Below are positions 5,764 through 7,847 of a DNA stretch of 7,847 nucleotides, one piece after another. Source of the stretch: CAYOXD01 sp964407825 (lineage in GTDB: Bacteria; Desulfobacterota; Desulfobacteria; Desulfobacterales; JAFDDL01); the NCBI GenBank assembly GCA_964407825.1, contig CAYOXD010000123.1, forward strand, positions 1 to 7,847, in the 5' to 3' direction. Within the stretch, counting starts at the first letter, position 1; every line of letters begins with the position of its first letter. Under the pieces are notes generated by a model. That model saw only the letters and a program-made list of their open reading frames with translations, did not search any database and was not told the origin of the DNA. Both the position numbers and the translations under genes were made by a program.

Positions 5764-6288
5764 ATGGGAAGGCGACATCCACGGAAAAAAACGGGCGAAA
5801 GCGGATCGCAACCGTTTTCTCAGGAGACGCGGGAGCGGGTGGTCTCGCAGGTAGTCGCGCTGGCCGAACCTCTATGCGGTGCGGAAGGAATGGAGCTGGT
5901 GTATGTGGAGTTCTTACGGGAACCGGTCGGCCGGGTGCTTCGCATATATATAGACAAACCGGAGGGGGTGCGGGTGGAGGACTGCGAGTGGGTCAGCCGC
6001 CAGTTGGGAGATATCCTGGATGTCGAGCTGGCCGATGTCGGGCCCTATAATCTGGAGATTTCTTCCCCGGGATTGGATCGGCCCCTGTGGCGGGCACGGG
6101 ATTACGATCGGTTCAAGGGGCACAGCGCCAGGATAAGGACCCGGGAACCCATGGAGGGCCAACAGAATTTTCAGGGCATACTGATGGGTGTCGAGGCCGG
6201 GGAGGTGACCCTGCAGGAGAGGGGCACAGGCAAAACCCGGGTCATTGCCCTTCACCAGATTGCAAGAGCGCGGCTTGTGGAAGGCTAA
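5764..6288 (+). CDS. rimP: Ribosome maturation factor RimP
   Basis: A 174-residue RimP, which assists late assembly of the 30S ribosomal subunit. The N-terminal alpha/beta domain contains ALAEPLCGAEGMELVYVEF (32-50) and LRIYIDKPEGVRVEDC (59-74). The family signature is PYNLEISSPGLDRPL (94-108), and a C-terminal SH3-like barrel follows from about 112 to 172. The ATG at 5764 is chosen because the frame upstream has no ATG or GTG and runs into the terminator. The ribosome binding site is poor: GGA nine bases before the ATG, while the better AAGGGG at 5740-5745 is too far away. The lysine/arginine-rich first 20 residues are poorly conserved in the family. It lies 11 bases before nusA, in the conserved rimP-nusA-infB order. 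Confidence 0.93.
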   Translation: MGRRHPRKKTGESGSQPFSQETRERVVSQVVALAEPLCGAEGMELVYVEFLREPVGRVLRIYIDKPEGVRVEDCEWVSRQLGDILDVELADVGPYNLEISSPGLDRPLWRARDYDRFKGHSARIRTREPMEGQQNFQGILMGVEAGEVTLQERGTGKTRVIALHQIARARLVEG

Positions 6289-6299
6289 CGGAGAAGAAA

Positions 6300-7715
6300 A
6301 TGTTTATTTCAGACATAAAGCGGGTTGTGGATCAAATCAGCAGGGATAAGGGCATCCACCGGGATGTGCTTGTCAAGGCGTTGGAGGAGGCGCTGCGATC
6401 CGCCGCCAAGAAGCGATTCGGCAACAAGGCTGACATCGAAGTCCAGTACAACGAGGACAGCGGTGAGATAGAGGTCTTTCAGTTCAAAGAAGTCGTGGAG
6501 ATGGTGACGGACCCGGATGTTGAAATTTCAGTGTCAGAGGGCCACAGACTCGACCCCGAATCGGAAATCGGCGACAGCCTCGGTACCAAAATGGATACCA
6601 CCACCTTCGGCCGGATTGCCGCTCAGTCCGCAAAGCAGGTGATCATCCAGAAGATGAAGGATGCCGAGCGGGATGCGGTGTATGCCAACTTTATCGACCG
6701 CAAGGGAGAGATCATCAACGGCATCGTTCAGCGGATCGATCGGGGGGACATCATCGTCAACCTCGGGCAGACCGAGGGCATTCTGCCCAGGCGCGAGCAG
6801 GTCCCGCGTGAGATGTACCGCCGGGGGGACAGGCTCCGGGCCCTGATCCTGGAAGTTTTGCTGGACACTCGCGGCCCTCAGATCCTGCTGACCCGGACCC
6901 ATCCCAATTTTCTCATCAGCCTGTTCAAGACGGAGGTCCCGGAGATCAGCGAGGGGGTGGTCAATGTCATGGGCGCCGCCCGGGAGCCCGGGAGCCGGGC
7001 CAAATTCGCCGTGTCCTCCCAGGACGCGGATATCGATCCGGTGGGCGCCTGCGTCGGCATGAAGGGCAGCCGGGTGCAGAATGTGGTGCAGGAACTCAGG
7101 GGGGAGAAAATCGACATCATCTCCTGGCACGTGGATGCGGCCAAATACGTGTGCAACGCCCTGGCGCCGGCCGAAATCTCCCGGGTGATCATCGATGAGG
7201 AAAACCGGAGCATGGAGGTAATCGTACCGGATGATGCGCTGTCCGTTGCCATCGGCAAACGGGGACAGAACGTTCGTCTGGCCTCGAAATTGACCGGTTG
7301 GCATCTGGATGTGATGAGTGAATCCAAGTACAGTCAGGAAATGAAACAGGGCTACGAATCCCTGATTGCCCTGCCCGAGATGGATATGGGATTGGCCGAT
7401 GCCCTGTACGAGTCCGGGGTGTACTCCGCAGAGGAGCTCTCCCGCTGCGGTGTGGAGGACCTGATGCACCTGAGGGATATGACCGAGGAAGGGGCCCTTG
7501 GGTTGATCGATGCGGCCCGGGCGTATGTCAGGGAAAAGCGTCTGGAGGAAGAGAGCGAAAAAGCGGATGAGGCGCCTGCTGATTCCCAGGAGGCCGCCGA
7601 ACCGGCGGCTGAAGTGGACAGTGTCCCCTCCGGGGCCGACGGTTTCCCCAGCGATCCGGAAGAGGCGCAACCGCCGAAGGACGCTGCGGATGAACTCGGC
7701 GGGGGGGCTTCCTGA
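6300..7715 (+). CDS. nusA: Transcription termination/antitermination factor NusA
   Basis: A 471-residue NusA, which binds RNA polymerase and nascent RNA to control pausing, termination and antitermination. The N-terminal polymerase-binding domain spans about 1-130 (RVVDQISRDKGIHRDVLVKALEEAL near the start). The S1 domain is about 136-200 (GIVQRIDRGDIIVNLGQTEGILP). KH1 contains DPVGACVGMKGSRV (246-259) and KH2 contains VAIGKRGQN (316-324). A helix-hairpin-helix repeat domain at about 358-412 resembles a single copy of the C-terminal repeats of the E. coli protein, followed by an acidic, Ala/Pro-rich tail (415-471). The start at 6300 is set by GGAGA six bases upstream and by the conserved N-terminus; the frame is open further upstream inside rimP but lacks support there. 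Confidence 0.97.
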   Translation: MFISDIKRVVDQISRDKGIHRDVLVKALEEALRSAAKKRFGNKADIEVQYNEDSGEIEVFQFKEVVEMVTDPDVEISVSEGHRLDPESEIGDSLGTKMDTTTFGRIAAQSAKQVIIQKMKDAERDAVYANFIDRKGEIINGIVQRIDRGDIIVNLGQTEGILPRREQVPREMYRRGDRLRALILEVLLDTRGPQILLTRTHPNFLISLFKTEVPEISEGVVNVMGAAREPGSRAKFAVSSQDADIDPVGACVGMKGSRVQNVVQELRGEKIDIISWHVDAAKYVCNALAPAEISRVIIDEENRSMEVIVPDDALSVAIGKRGQNVRLASKLTGWHLDVMSESKYSQEMKQGYESLIALPEMDMGLADALYESGVYSAEELSRCGVEDLMHLRDMTEEGALGLIDAARAYVREKRLEEESEKADEAPADSQEAAEPAAEVDSVPSGADGFPSDPEEAQPPKDAADELGGGAS

Positions 7716-7810
7716 CCCGGAGCGATGGCGGGTATCAAGCGGCGGGGGATACGGGCAAAAGAACGTTTGGCAACACGGGGACAACGGGCATTAGAAGGTA
7801 AGGGGGATGG

Positions 7811-7847
7811 ATGGCAAAAAGAGTGTTTGAACTTGCCAGAGAACTTA
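7811..7847 (+). CDS. infB: Translation initiation factor IF-2, N-terminal fragment (cut by window end)
   Basis: Only the first 12 codons are present, reading MAKRVFELAREL, the characteristic start of the IF-2 N-terminal helical domain. IF-2 is the GTPase that brings initiator tRNA to the ribosome. AGGGGG lies just upstream, and an in-frame TAA at 7799-7801 rules out a longer N-terminus. Its position after nusA matches the usual rimP-nusA-infB order. The 95-base gap after nusA (7716-7810) holds no terminator or promoter that I can see. Confidence 0.88.
   Translation, partial: MAKRVFELAREL

Noticed and set aside
6534..7784. Long minus-strand open frame opposite nusA
   Set aside because: It lies antisense to the conserved NusA domains and shows no domain of its own; this is a composition effect.

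Overview
The window looks like a chromosomal, GC-rich stretch from a draft assembly of an anaerobic bacterium. The best guess is a Desulfobacterota (sulfate-reducer-like) lineage. The clues are a CooC-type nickel-insertion ATPase, which implies carbon monoxide dehydrogenase/acetyl-CoA synthase and a Wood-Ljungdahl-type metabolism, together with a PhaR-type regulator, an ABC1/UbiB kinase and a rimP-nusA-infB cluster. The taxonomic call is inference; no 16S or other decisive marker is present.

Region 1 (2-2497, minus strand) is a compact three-gene operon read from right to left: cooC, then prmA (ribosomal protein L11 methyltransferase family), then a metallo-beta-lactamase-fold hydrolase. The intergenic gaps are 18 and 9 bases. 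Region 2 (2498-3062) is a gene-free divergent spacer. It holds an 18-bp-period microrepeat, GC-rich hairpins, and a 100-N scaffold gap flanked by two identical 55-base copies. The exact copy length looks more like a k-mer overlap between contigs than a biological repeat. Region 3 (3063-5440, plus strand) carries an ABC1/UbiB-family kinase-like membrane protein, then a phaR-type regulator with its own near-perfect sigma-70 promoter (TTGACA-N16-TATAAT).

Region 4 (5450-7847, plus strand) begins with a promoter and tRNA-Gly(CCC). A structured 140-base leader follows, ending in a strong intrinsic terminator, and then the transcription/translation operon rimP, nusA and the first codons of infB. The arrangement recalls the tRNA-rimP-nusA-infB organisation of Escherichia coli (metY), but with a glycine tRNA. 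The leader can be folded in two mutually exclusive ways, one of which would disrupt the terminator, so it is a candidate attenuator for the operon.

Most genes here are recognisable housekeeping or accessory families. I did not find a clearly new multi-gene system. The most interesting parts are non-coding: the leader upstream of rimP and the repeat-bearing spacer between cooC and the ABC1 kinase gene.
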